A stretch of 64,000 nucleotides of DNA from Xanthostigma xanthostigma (GCA_963575645.1 OY754467.1:9548001-9612000), one strand, 5' to 3'. Shown: positions 9,946 to 20,405, counted from the first letter of the stretch. Notes: generated by a model from the letters alone, not told the origin. A program made the numbers and translations.

Positions 9946-10983
9946 TCATTCTGTATCTGTGTTCCGAAACCCCTTACTTTGAAAATTAGCTGCTTGCTTT
10001 CTCCGAAAAATAAATCTTTTCACAATTGTGCCTGCTGGCCAGAATTCTTCATCGTATAATAATTCCTCGAGTTGTCTGCGTGCGCACACTCTGAAACAGG
10101 CATTGACCCCTTTTGTTTCCAATGGTTCGACCTCAAATTCTTCGTTTCCAATTTTTTCATTCAGATACTGTTTTATGTCTTCCGCTTTCGTACCTTGCGC
10201 TATTCTCCCCAGAAATAGCCACAATTTGGGTTCGGCAGCTTTAAAAGTGCAAGTATTTATCGACTTACCAACTGTCACTTTTGGTTTTTGTCTTCTTCTT
10301 CTCACTTCAGTGAAATTAATTTCATTTTCAGTTTCTGTAGCACCGTCGTGCGCATTATTTCTGTCTTCAGTGTTTTTAGTGATTTCTTTCTTTTGATTTT
10401 TATTTGCTACATCTGCATAGCTATTAGGAGAAACGTTGATGTTTTGATTTAGATTCTTTCGATTTTCTTCTCTATGATCAATTCGTTTTTCGCTGTTTTT
10501 GTTTACCAATGTTTTGTCTTGTTTTGCATTGTTATTATTTTGTTGTTTACAATCTCTTAGAGACACTAATTGGTCTTTCAATTCTTTTATTGTATTATCT
10601 TTTGATATATTTTCATCAGTTAATATATTTACTTTAAGTAATAGTAAGTTCAATAGATTAGTAGTCTCATTTTGTTTTTTTATTAGTATATCCAATTTTG
10701 TTTGTATATCTATATCTTCTAAATCCATTTCACACTCTTTGTTTGGCCTCACAATGTCTATTTGAGGTTTATCTTTTAAGGTTTGTTCATTTTTATTACA
10801 TTGGTCACACTTCCATATATCTTTGCTTTTCATTTCCCTGAAGATTTCTAGGGTTACATCTACACAATTTATATGATAAACACTTTTACATGCTCCTGCG
10901 CAATACAGAAGATCATCATAGGTTCTATTGGTTTTAATTTGACATTTGTTGCATTTTGATATCTTACGTACACAGGAGCACAC
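9946..10983 (-). CDS. ORF1: PHD-finger, coiled-coil retrotransposon protein
   Basis: The 345-residue frame lies upstream of ORF2. It overlaps ORF2's open frame, because ORF2 reads through the ORF1 stop in another frame. Residues 3 to ~63 form a PHD-type zinc finger (cysteine pairs KCNKC, LLYC/AGAC, then VYHINC and WKCDQC). A predicted coiled coil (heptad-like LDILIKKQNETTNLLNLLLL, about 90-150) comes next, then a Lys/Asn/Glu-rich linker. The C-terminal domain contains KLWLFLGRIAQGT and a late FWPAGTIVKRF. This order is known from CR1-group ORF1 proteins, which bind element RNA.

The annotated start is GTG. In-frame sequence upstream reaches a TAA without an ATG, and a nearby ATG at 10989-10991 lies in another frame. 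Either a small indel broke the start in this copy or translation starts differently. Confidence 0.82.
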   Translation of the reverse strand: MCSCVRKISKCNKCQIKTNRTYDDLLYCAGACKSVYHINCVDVTLEIFREMKSKDIWKCDQCNKNEQTLKDKPQIDIVRPNKECEMDLEDIDIQTKLDILIKKQNETTNLLNLLLLKVNILTDENISKDNTIKELKDQLVSLRDCKQQNNNNAKQDKTLVNKNSEKRIDHREENRKNLNQNINVSPNSYADVANKNQKKEITKNTEDRNNAHDGATETENEINFTEVRRRRQKPKVTVGKSINTCTFKAAEPKLWLFLGRIAQGTKAEDIKQYLNEKIGNEEFEVEPLETKGVNACFRVCARRQLEELLYDEEFWPAGTIVKRFIFRRKQAANFQSKGFRNTDTE

Positions 10984-11016
10984 TCCGTCATTAAAGACGT
11001 AGTACGCACACTTTTA

Positions 11017-11370
11017 CTTTTTTGGTTTTCGACTTTTATTTTTTGTTATTTCATTTCACTGGTATGTTCAGTATATTATCTATAAATATTATTTTATTTG
11101 AAAGTATTTATTTTTTAAAAGATTTTTACACTACACAATGACGTTTTACACTAAAATAAAAACAACATGTAGAAGCCATTGATAGTATACTGCGTATATA
11201 CATTTTACCATTATGACGTCACAACTGTCAAAAACAATTTTAGTGCGTTTGCAGTCACGTGATTTTTTTAAATATTTTATCAATTTTAAATTGCTTATAA
11301 TTAATTTAAAAAAAGTTTTTTGAAAGTTTTTCGCATCGATTATCAATATTATTTATAATAAAGTTTTAAA
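11017..11370. other. Possible 5' UTR of the CR1-like element
   Basis: AT-rich and non-coding. It contains a GACGTCAC motif at 11214-11221 that recurs, inverted, just beyond the element's 3' end at 7025. The 5' limit of the element probably lies here but cannot be fixed from one copy. Confidence 0.3.
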
Positions 11371-11379
11371 ATACAATTA

Positions 11380-11640
11380 TGTTTACTGCAGGTGTAAATC
11401 TATTCTGTCCAAATTCTCGGTTATAAATATTTATTCGACTGAGAGAATAATTGTGGCCCCCACATAGATCATAATACCTAACCTATAAACGTGGAGTATT
11501 ATATCTACAGTTGCTCTTGTGAATTTATGTGTTGTTTATTAACTTTTTGCGAAGTTTATATAGTTGTAAGACATTAGTCAGTGGAAGTTTTGTATGTAAT
11601 TGGGTTAGGATAAAACATTATTTTAATATCGAGTGTTTAA
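11380..11640 (+). repeat. Family O repeat
   Basis: It matches, in reverse, two segments at 17.93-18.03 and 18.46-18.61 kb. There the same repeat is split by a foldback insertion. Shared landmarks are TTACTGCAGGTRTAAATCTA and GTGTTGTTTATTAAC. Nothing coding. Confidence 0.5.
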
Positions 11641-11993
11641 AATCTACAATAAAATCAAAAGAATAAAATTCATGTGAAATAAATGTCCTTAATACTTTTT
11701 TTCGGTTTATGGGTTTCCGAAATAAATTAATAAAATGTGTGTCGCATATAATTATACTGGAATATGTTCTAGAAACTTAAGGGAGTGTATATACATCGGT
11801 TTCATTTTACATTAAATTAATTAAAATAATTTTGTCTTTACGCATGCGCTACCTCATTAACTGCATAGCCATTTGTGGAATGGAATAGTTAGGTTATAGG
11901 ATAGTCGTGATTACAGCGTTTCTGGAACGTTCTCTTCTTAAGTATGCGACTGTTTTTCTTAATTGCTTACAAGTACAGGGCTTGAAAACTTTT

Positions 11994-12590
11994 TGAAGTA
12001 AAACTTCTTTAGGCACGCGTGACTTGGGGAGTAAGCTGGTGAATGCGTGACGAGAGCGTTTACGAAAAGTGTGATCGGGCGAGGCGAACGAAAGTTGACG
12101 CGAACGGTGATTTGGATGACAAACATTTCACTGGATAGTGGCGCCATCAGATGGCCGAAACAAATACTTCACTGGCTAGTGGCGATATCAGGTGGCCGAC
12201 AGTGCACAGTACTAACTCTTACTTAACTTGCCAGTGGCGCTATCGAGTGACAGAAAAAAGTTTTGTAAACCTACTTAACTTGCAGAGTTAAATAATATTT
12301 CATAAAGATTAACGCTTAAATTCCAACAAGAGCTAATTAATTGCAATATGTTACTTTTGTTTTCATTATCTTTATGTTTATATTTATTTCTTCTTACATT
12401 AGACTGTTCATTTCGTTCTTTAACAGTTTTATAAATTAATATTTTATTGAATACATTAAATATTCTACGTTTAAAGTGAATAAAATTGTAAATTCATTTT
12501 AAAGTTCATATTTTGTGAATTTTCGGGTGAATAATAACAAATTGTGGCAGGAAGAAGTTTTACTTCAGTCGTGAGGTCTAAAACACCCTC
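11994..12590 (+). mobile_element. Family N element with internal ~50-bp repeats
   Basis: TGAAGTAAAACTTCTT near the left end recurs inverted near the right end (ends at 12567). The right side continues to about 12590, as it does in the copy at 42.34-42.87 kb. At 12125-12260 there are about three degenerate units of ACTTCACTGGATAGTGGCG type. No coding region. Confidence 0.5.
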
Positions 12591-12659
12591 GTTTTTTTTT
12601 TAAATCAAGCTCATTTTTATTAAAAAAAGTTGTAACTGACTTAAAAAAATTCATAAAAG

Positions 12660-12775
12660 ACATTTTCCAAACATAGATTTTTCGTGGGACCTCAAGACGA
12701 AAATTTATTATGAATTTTCGAAAAGTTAATTTTAAACTAAATCAGTACCATTTCCTACTCTTGGAGTTATAAAAT
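12660..12775 (+). repeat. Diverged family A right end
   Basis: GGGACCTCAAGACG, then TAAACTAAATCAGTACCATT, parallels the right end of family A copies, but heavily diverged. Confidence 0.4.
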
Positions 12776-12890
12776 TTTTTTTATATATTTTATGTCAATG
12801 ATATCGGTGCTGACACAAGCCGTACGGAATAACTGAACCAACTTGCACGGTGGTCCGAATAAACCGAATTGAGATCAAAAGAAAATAAAA

Positions 12891-14117
12891 AATTTCAGCC
12901 AATTGGGCGACGGGACCATTCCAACTTCAAAAATGTTGACATTTGATTATAATAAAGAAAATAAAATTTCTGATATCGTGTGAGGTGACGCGTGTAATGG
13001 CTAGTATTTAATATGATATTTGCTATTCGTTGCCATGGATACCTACATAATATGTTCCACGTCATGTAAAAATTAATCAAAGCATGCTGAACTATAAGTA
13101 GTTTATTTCTGACAGATCCATAAAACAAAAGAGCGAATGATTTTTTTTATTTTCAAAATATCTCCGAAACTACAGTTTAGAAAAAAATTTTTTTAACGAA
13201 ACTTTCTTGAAAAAAAATTGGTTGTCTGTAAAGTCGGTTTACGGACGATAGTTTTACGTGATAACGTATTCCGCTCGAATATCATAATATTTAATAATAC
13301 ATTACTGCGCTCTCGCTTGCACGCACAGGGGCAGGCGGAACGTTACGGAACGTTACACTTTTTCGTGCGTGAAGCTGGTGTTCCATCAATTTATAAGACG
13401 TTATCACGTCAAAAACTTAGTCCGCCATCTTTAGAAGTCCGCCATATTGGATTTAGAGTGACGTCACTTTATTTTTCGAGTTATTCTCAGCAAGCCCTTT
13501 CATTTGATACCCATATTGTAGGAAAGCATAATAAAAATAGTCCGCCATCTTTAGAAGTCCGCCATATTGGATTTAGAGTGACGTCACACAGCTAACCATG
13601 CCTTGTCATTCAAACTAAACGTGTATACAAATTTTCATCTCAATCGGTTGATGATATCTGCTTCAAAATTACCGAAGGCATTCTAGTCGCTCACTTAGTA
13701 ACGTTAGTAACGTTAGGAACGTTACACTTTTTCGTGCATGCAGCCGGTGTTTCATCTTTTTATTTTGACGTGATTCATCAATTTATAAGACGTTATCACG
13801 TCAAAAATAAATAGAATAATAAACCGTTATGAAAAGTATTACATTATTATATAAATAACACCTTTATAGCATATATCTTTTCCGCGCATGCGACGATTTT
13901 CCCCAAAAACAATAGGGCTCTTCATATTTGCATGCCAAACATCCTCCCAAAATTTGGTTTCAATCCGCTCATCCGTTTGACCTGTATCGTGCTCACAAAC
14001 AAACAAACAGACGCACAGAGTTTTTTCAAAAATATGTGTTTTGGATTCGGGGGACCTCAAAACGGAAATATATTGTAAAATTTTTGAAAAATGATATTTG
14101 ACCTAAACTAGTACCAT
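12891..14117 (+). mobile_element. Family A element, copy 1, with B inserted
   Basis: It starts CAGCCAATTGGGCGACGGG, then ACCATTCCAACTTC. It ends TTGACCTAAACTAGTACCATT. It is split by a B insertion at 13220-13806. Frames inside are spurious. Confidence 0.65.
13220..13806 (+). mobile_element. Family B, short derivative plus duplicated segment
   Basis: A ~195-bp deleted B (13220-13414) has both characteristic ends. It is followed by a 390-bp segment that finishes with a second B right end (TTATCACGTCAAAA, to 13806). Within that segment a 50-bp block starting TAGTCCGCCATC is perfectly repeated at 13418-13467 and 13538-13587 (period 120). Each block ends in a GTGACGTCAC palindrome. Confidence 0.6.
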
Positions 14118-14486
14118 TGAAAGGACCGGGTATATTATTCGGCCACCGTGGACGCCGGTTCAGTTATCCCGCACGGCTTTTGTCAGCGCCGCCGATGCGA
14201 TGTACGTATATCATTGACATAAAATAGTAGATTAGTGCTTACACGTCACCACATAACGTTTGTGTCCCTAGAGAATTAACAGCCTCTGTCGACTGCAGAT
14301 TATTAACAATTTGTGCCATCGAATGTATCGGGTTATATTTTCGGTGTTATCCAATACGTCGTCAATACTGTTTTATTGATAAACATGTGGTGGAAGTACG
14401 GGCGTATTATGGTGTAGGGGACGTGCATAAACCACCGTTGCTGTACAGTAGATATTTGATTATCCGACAAACCCCGGACGGTGTAT

Positions 14487-15217
14487 TGTTACGGTCTATG
14501 ACCGAAATAAATGCGCAAAACTAGTTTTTACCAACGAATATTGCCCAAACCCGAAATCTTACATTTAAACGGCTATTGAGTGTTATAAAAATTGCGCATT
14601 TTCAATTGGTCAAAACTAGTTCGGTCCATTTTTGAACGAACTGTACTAGTTATGCTTGTTTTATTCAATCAACGTCCGAACCTGAATAAAAGTAGGGTTA
14701 TGTACTTGTTTACCTATTGAATTATTCTCCTGAATGTTATAATTAATATAATTGTGGGATATTCAGTGTAATAACTATGAGTAAAAATGCAAGATGAATT
14801 CGAGTCTCAACTAGTTCGCCTATTGGAGGCTTCTGAAACATAATTTTATGACGAAACATAATTATCTTACTACACTAAGAGAGGTTAAGAAAGCAAATTT
14901 ATTGAAAGCTGAATTAAAACCTCTGTCTGCTAAACAATACAGAAGAATAAATCGCTTTGATATAATAAATATCATTGATGTGGAAAAGTTAATTAAAAAA
15001 CGCAAAGAAGATTCCGATGCCATGCTAGTACTGTCCGTTCAAAAATAGACAGAACTAGTTTTGTCCAATTGAAAATGCGCAAAACTAGTTTTGCTAATAT
15101 ATAACACTCAATACCCGTTTAAATGTAAGATTTCGGATTCGGGCAATATTCGTTGGTCAAAACTAGTTTGGCGTATTTATTTCGGTCATTGACCGAATTC
15201 GGGTATAGACCGTAACA
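14487..15217 (+). mobile_element. Ginger-like DNA transposon remnant, copy 1
   Basis: Ends are TGTTACGGTCTAT and its complement, with inner TIR matches through GACCGAAATAAATGCGC. Several CAAAACTAGTTTTG-like palindromes lie subterminally. TGT...ACA ends fit Ginger-type elements, whose transposase resembles a Ty3-type integrase. The immediate flanks share only TAT (Ginger duplications are usually 4 bp), so the superfamily is an inference. The interior keeps a decayed N-terminal coding region. Confidence 0.55.
14787..15048 (+). pseudogene. Decayed N-terminal transposase/integrase-like fragment
   Basis: Two short frames abut with one shift. The first starts at 14787 (MQDEFESQLVRLLEASET, then stop). 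The second, at 14848-15048, encodes 66 residues with VKKANLLK, KQYRRINRFDI and DVEKLIKK. The second copy at 45.5-45.8 kb encodes the same peptide with few replacements and an extra small deletion, so this was coding sequence in the ancestor. The layout, a short EF..LL..L head then a YRRI.RFDI..I.DVEKLI block, recalls the region ahead of the integrase core in KRAB-A-domain-2-like/Ginger proteins. That comparison is from memory and not proven. The catalytic core is absent. Confidence 0.5.
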
Positions 15218-15488
15218 TATATGATTAACAGTATCAGGTAAAGGGGAGAGCGAGATTAGGCCCAGAGTGGCGGCATTTTAAACCGGAGATCAAAATTAAA
15301 TATGTGAATTATTAGTGTATTTGCCAAATTAGTTTAGTTCACATGACCCTTTGTGAGTCCTCTTTCACCGAAAATTATGGTCTTGGTGTCATTCGATTCG
15401 GAATGACATCTAGAAACCTTTTGAAAAAGTTGAAGTGGGGGACGAAAAAATTGCAAAAGTTATAAACATTCTATAGTAAAAAAAAATT

Positions 15489-16150
15489 CCAGTCAATAGG
15501 GCGACGGGACCATTCCAACTTCATAAATTTTGACATTTGATTATAATAAAGAAAATAAAATTTCTGATATCGCATGAGGTGACGCGGGTATGGCTAGTAT
15601 TCAATATGATATTTGCTATCCTTTGCAGAATATGTTCCACGTCAGTAATAATATAATTGATCAAAGCATGCTTAACTAGTTACTAAGTAGTTTATTTCTG
15701 ACAGATTCATAAAACAAAAGAGCGTCAGATTTTTTTTTATTTTCAAAATATTTCCGAAACTATAAAGTTTAGAAAAAAAATTAACGAAACTTTCTTGAAA
15801 AAATAAATACAATAATAATCTGCTATGGAAAATATACCATTATTATATAAAAAAAACACCGTTATAGCATATTATATCTCTTCTGCCTATGCGCCGATTT
15901 TCCCCAAAAACAATAGGCCTCTTCATATTTGCATACCAAACATTCTCCCAAAATTTGGTTTCAATCCGCTCATCCATATGACCTGTATCGTGTTCACAGA
16001 CAAACAGACTAACAGACGCACTGTTTTTCCAAAAATATGTTTTTTGGATTCGGGGGACATCAATACGGAAAGATATTGTAAAATTTTTAAAAAATGATTT
16101 TTGACCTAAACTAGTACCATTCCCCACTTGTGGGTTGGAATGGTAAAAAA
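15489..16150 (+). mobile_element. Family A element, copy 2 (uninterrupted)
   Basis: This is the reference copy, about 650 bp. ACCATTCCAAC at 15509-15519 recurs inverted at 16134-16144, although conserved sequence extends further left. Internal landmarks are TGAGGTGACGCGGGTA, CTTCATATTTGCATACC and CAAAATTTGGTTTCAATCCG. The ~90-codon frames on both strands at 15.8-16.1 kb coincide with conserved repeat sequence and show no protein family I recognise. Confidence 0.65.
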
Positions 16151-16199
16151 TATTTTTAAGAGATGTATTCAGGCATTAATTTTTTTTTTGTCCAAAAAA

Positions 16200-16730
16200 A
16201 AAAGTTGAATATGATGAAATCTTTGATTAACGTCTGATTAGAACTCTTCAATAAATAAAATTATCGGCCAATTTTTCAGACAATATATTAACAAAATATA
16301 ATTAATACCTACATTAACGTTTCGATCCCGATTTGGATCTTCTTCAGAATGGATCTAAAAATATAAAAAATAATTAATACTTATTTAGTTTCTATTTATT
16401 TTTAACGAATCCCGATTTGGATCTTCTTCAGAATGGATCTAAAAATATAAAAAATAATTAATACTTATTTAGTTTCTATTTATTTTTAACGAAATTCGTT
16501 AAAAATAAATAGAAACTAAATAAGTATTAATTATTTTTTATATTAAAAAAATCTTTCACGAATTTCGTTAAAAATAAATAGAAACTAAATAAGTTTTAAT
16601 TATTTTTTATATTTTTAGATCCATTCTGAAGAATATCCAAATCGGGATCGAAACGTTAATGTATTAATTATATTTTGTTAATATATTGTCTGAAAAATTG
16701 GTCGATAATTTTATTTAATGAATATGATGA
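16200..16730. mobile_element. Palindromic Penelope-like element, family D, copy 1
   Basis: It is almost a perfect palindrome centred near 16500. Arms begin TTAACGTCTGATTAGAACTC/TTCAATAAATAAA and carry the cassette CTGAAGA-AGATCC...GGATC-GAAACG (16311-16348 minus, 16626-16665 plus). About 80 bp of the left arm is duplicated at 16409-16490. CTGAAGA...GAAAC cassettes at repeat ends are known from Penelope-like retroelements. No reverse transcriptase is present. Confidence 0.5.
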
Positions 16731-17248
16731 ATATAAGATATGGACTGATAAATAATATCGATAATCCGTGCCTGATTTTTTATTAATTTTACAACTGATT
16801 TCAATTTCAGAAGCGATTTAATCGCACAATCGTGATACAAAAACCAGCACGTGTGCTCTGAATCTTATTTCACAAATTGGAAATCACTATTGAAGCCTAT
16901 AATTAACATGTCACAGTTTGTGGGTTATATCGGCTATCCGTTTGCGGCTCAATACGTAAATCTGAATCTTATTCCAGCAGCGGACAAGTCCGTCTTAATT
17001 AGGCCGTTATTTGACGAGAGGGTATCGTACAAACCGCACTGCGCATATACTATTGCCATACAATAACGGAGCTAGATCTAGTTTACACAACTATGAGTAG
17101 GTGTATACCGGAGTGTGGGGTGTCTACCGTATTGAAACCATTGACCTCTAATTAATTTTACTAGTGCTCGCCAAGGAGTCGAAATTTGACCGTAATTCAT
17201 TATACACTTTTAAGCTTGAACGTATGTCATTTTACGAATGGTGACGAT

Positions 17249-17598
17249 TAGAGCTGTAAAAGTAACGAGAAATTGTGTACCCGTATGTATTCGTTACTTA
17301 AAGAACCAGTACCTACCCGTTACTTTCGTATCGTTACGTTACTCGTTACTTTTCATACGACATACAATCGTGTACCTACTAACAGCATCAAGCATGTACC
17401 ATCGCATCGAGGCGCGTCGCATACGTGATACGGTATGACTTCTTTCGTATAACGTATAACCGCATCAAACAAGTCGAACTGACATGGATGCGAAATATGC
17501 GAGTGACGAAATGAATTTGTAAGTAACGATTCGTTACTTCGAGTCAGACGATGTACCCGTTACTTAGTAACGAATACATACGGTTTGTTACAGCTCTA
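17249..17598. mobile_element. hAT-type MITE with 8-bp target duplication
   Basis: TIRs are TAGAGCTGTAA and its complement. Flanks are GTGACGAT (17241-17248) and GTGACGGT (17599-17606), 7 of 8 matching. Many GTAACG/CGTTAC motifs fill the interior as subterminal repeats, a common feature of hAT elements. No transposase. Confidence 0.8.
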
Positions 17599-17929
17599 GT
17601 GACGGTTGATGAAAAATGACTCCTTCAATGCATTGGTAGCATCACTATCTATCTTCTTTTATTAACGTAAAATTTATTTAGTCCAAACAAAAATTGTTTA
17701 ATGTCCATATTCAGCGAACACTATTAAAGATAGAAGTTAATGACCTTGGAACAAATTTAATCCTCCGAATGAAATTTACTTTCAATTCACCAAGCAATAT
17801 ATCTGTTAGAATAGTTACTTGTAGAATAAATATACACTGCACTATACGCCTTGTTCTTTTAGTCGAATATTTTGATGTTCACCCAATAATCCGACCGATG
17901 GCGTTAGTGTAAACATCAAAAAAAAGTTT

Positions 17930-18615
17930 CACAAAATAAAAATGTTTTATCCTAGCCCAATTGCACACAAAACTTCTGCCAACATTAATTTTTTACAACT
18001 ATACACTTCACAAAAGGTTAATAAACAACACATTGTAGCAAGCTTTGTTACATTAACTCTCTCTCTCTTTTTTGTAATATTTTCAAAATTAGTTTTCCTT
18101 AGCTACGCTGGAAAAATAAATGTTGTTATTAATTTGGAAAAAATCAATTCAATTATTTTCATCTGAGAAAACAGATTATCACGTCGGGGTCTCTCTTTTT
18201 TGTAATATTTTCAAAATTAGTTTTCCTTAGCTACGCTGGAAAAATAAATGTTGTTATTAATTTAAAATAAATAAAACGCTTAGACATGAATTATTAAAAA
18301 TTCGTGATAATCTGTTTTCTCAGATGAAAATAATTGAATTGATTTTTTCCAAATTAATAACAACATTTATTTTTCCAGCGTAGCTAAGGAAAACTAATTT
18401 TGAAAATATTACAAGAAAGAGAGAGAGAGTTAATGTAACAAAGCTTGCTTCAACATAAATAAATTCACAAAAGCAACTGCCGATATAATACTCTATGTTT
18501 ATAGGTTAGGTATCATTATCTATGTGGTGGCCATTATTATTTTATCAGGCGAATAAATATTTATACCCTGGCTAAAGGACAGAATAGATTTATACCTGCA
18601 GTAAATATAATTATG
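17930..18615 (-). repeat. Family O repeat split by a foldback
   Basis: The two outer parts (about 17935-18030 and 18460-18615) are, reversed, the continuous repeat at 11.38-11.64 kb. The foldback at 18031-18455 was inserted between them. Confidence 0.55.
18031..18455. mobile_element. Foldback element with an extra direct copy of one arm
   Basis: The arms (18031-18180 and 18300-18455) are inverted repeats starting AAGCAAGCTTTGTTACATTA. Between them, 18190-18262 directly repeats part of the left arm (TCTCTCTTTTTTGTAATATT onward), so the structure is left arm, direct copy, right arm. Confidence 0.65.
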
Positions 18616-19330
18616 ATTGGTGAATTGAATTATCGCTATTTATTCGGAGGAATAGCTATCTGAAGAACAAATAAACGGAATAAATAAATATTTACGTTCG
18701 GTGAATATGGTCATAAGGCAAACACAGATTTGTTTTTCTCGTTCACGTTCTGTCAACTTCTAAGGCGTTGTTTACTCGCCATATCCATTGTATAGAGATC
18801 AGTGATTGAAACCGATCTCTCCTGATCTCCCCGTCCACCGATCCCGTTCACACTTCGTGCTCCCCCCGCCCACCTCCCGCTCTTCGGCTACATGTAATAC
18901 GATAGTGGAAGGAGAAAATAATCATCATCAGTCGCGTCATTTTCATCTATGGCGCGATGTTCATTCGCCAGTGGCGTCTGATGATTTTTGACAGGACCAG
19001 TGTCGTGCCTGTAAAAAGTGACGCACGGATTTTACGTCTAGAAAAAAATTATTATTTAAAAAAAAGTAACTCGACTGCATAAATATGAAACTAATAACTA
19101 AAAAAAACTCGGGTCGCAGTGCCAAACCCTGCCGACAATATAGTGTATTTGCTTACACTGGCAGTGTGGCTTTATTATGTAAACTTAACCCTTTTGGTTT
19201 TGAACAAAATAAAAATTTTAACTTAATACAACCCTTAAAATAATATTTTTTTTCTTAATTTCAATATTACTATCAATTTACCAAATAAATTCACCCTGCA
19301 CTATGTAAATCCATATCTACAAATTAATGT
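18616..19330. other. No gene seen; one short repeat match
   Basis: 18616-18720 matches 6770-6870 inverted. The rest includes a GC-richer stretch (18800-18970) without a convincing frame. Confidence 0.4.
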
Positions 19331-19608
19331 TTTCATAAAATTTTTAAGTCCGGTCCTGTCGGGCCGATTTTAATAAAATTTTGGTAGCACATTTAAATCA
19401 TTACTAAAGGGTTAAATTTCAATTTTGAAACGATTCGGAGAAATTTTTCGGTATTTTTGGGCCCAAAAATATTTTTCAACCCCTAAATCCCACCCTTAAA
19501 GTGGCCCGATTGGGCCCATTTTAAATAGGCTTCGTGCGGTGATGGATTTTAACATGTGGTCCAAATTTCGTTAAAATCAATTAACTCTTTCGAAAGTTAT
19601 TGCCCGCA

Positions 19609-19646
<38 letters not shown>

Positions 19647-19780
19647 TAAACATACTTTTCCAAAAATGGCGCCAAACTTCTTAGAAAGTTATGAAACGTC
19701 GAGAAATTTTAGTCCGACCCCTAGGTCCCGCCATCCGACCGACGCCAATAGTGTAAGTGCCTTATGGCAAATACACTAAT
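19330..19780. repeat. Unclassified repeat-like segment with TA microsatellite
   Basis: Phrases such as CAATTAACTCTTTCGAAAGTTATTG resemble retroelement 3' regions. A (TA)n tract lies at 19612-19640. No coding region. Confidence 0.35.
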
Positions 19781-19896
19781 AAGAAAACAAGTCGGAAAAC
19801 CTTAACTTGTAACAGATGAGGACTCATTCAAAAATAAAAGAAAAAATAAATGGGTCCCCACTTGCTACGTGTTGAAGTTTTCCGATTTGTTTTCTT

Positions 19897-20405
19897 TTAC
19901 CATTCCAACCCACAAGTGGGGAATGGTACTAGTTTAGATCAAAAATCACTTACAATATTGTTTTGTTTTGAGGTCCCCCGAATCCAAAAAACACATTTTT
20001 GGAAAAACTCTGTGCATCTTTGCATTTGTGAGCACGATACAGATCAAACGAATTGAAACGAAATTTTGAGAGGATGTTTGGTTTGCAAATATGAAGAGCC
20101 TTATTGTTTTTGGGAAAGATTGGCGCATGCGCAGAAGAGATATGTGCTATGACGGTGTTTTTTTTTTATATAATAATGGTATATACTTTTCATAACGACT
20201 TATTATTCTAGTCATTTTTTCAAGAAAGTTTTATTGAAATTGTGTTTTCTAAACTTTATAGTTTCGGAAATATTTTTAAAACAATATAAAAATCAGCTGT
20301 TCTTTCACATTATGTAGGTGACTATGCAAACGAATAGCAAATATCATATGAAATACTAGCCATTACCCGCGTCACCTCACGATATATCAGAAATTTTATT
20401 TTCAT
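19897..20405 (-). mobile_element. Family A element, copy 3
   Basis: Reversed copy starting ACCATTCCAACCCACAAGTG and ending in the GCGTCACCTCACGATAT region. The far end is missing. Confidence 0.6.

Larger units (their letters stand above)
7050..11016 (-). mobile_element. CR1-like non-LTR retrotransposon, near full length
   Basis: Two long frames on the minus strand encode ORF1 (PHD finger, coiled coil) and ORF2 (endonuclease plus reverse transcriptase). A short 3' UTR of about 65 bp follows and ends in three copies of an 8-bp unit (ACTGAATA) at 7050-7070. PHD-type ORF1, no RNase H and an 8-bp 3' tail all fit the CR1/L2 group. The 5' limit given is the first in-frame stop upstream of ORF1. The 5' UTR probably extends further, but I cannot place its end and found no target duplication. 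Confidence 0.9.
12792..14228. repeat. Outer inverted repeats around a nested A/B cluster
   Basis: The segment 12792-12870 (TTATGTCAATGATATCGGTG through CCGTACGGAATAACTGAACC) recurs inverted at 14141-14228. The two arms enclose a family A element that itself contains family B. This suggests an older foldback as the host site. Confidence 0.55.

Noticed and set aside
7025-11225. GACGTCA motifs on both sides of the CR1-like element as target duplications
   Set aside because: They are palindromic cores in inverted context and do not match as direct repeats beyond the core.
13218-13595. 125-codon frame
   Set aside because: It crosses from family B into the duplicated 50-bp block and repeats its own peptide because the DNA is duplicated.
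15825-16127. Frames of 90 and 94 codons on both strands
   Set aside because: They lie in family A repeat sequence. Other A copies have shifted or broken frames.
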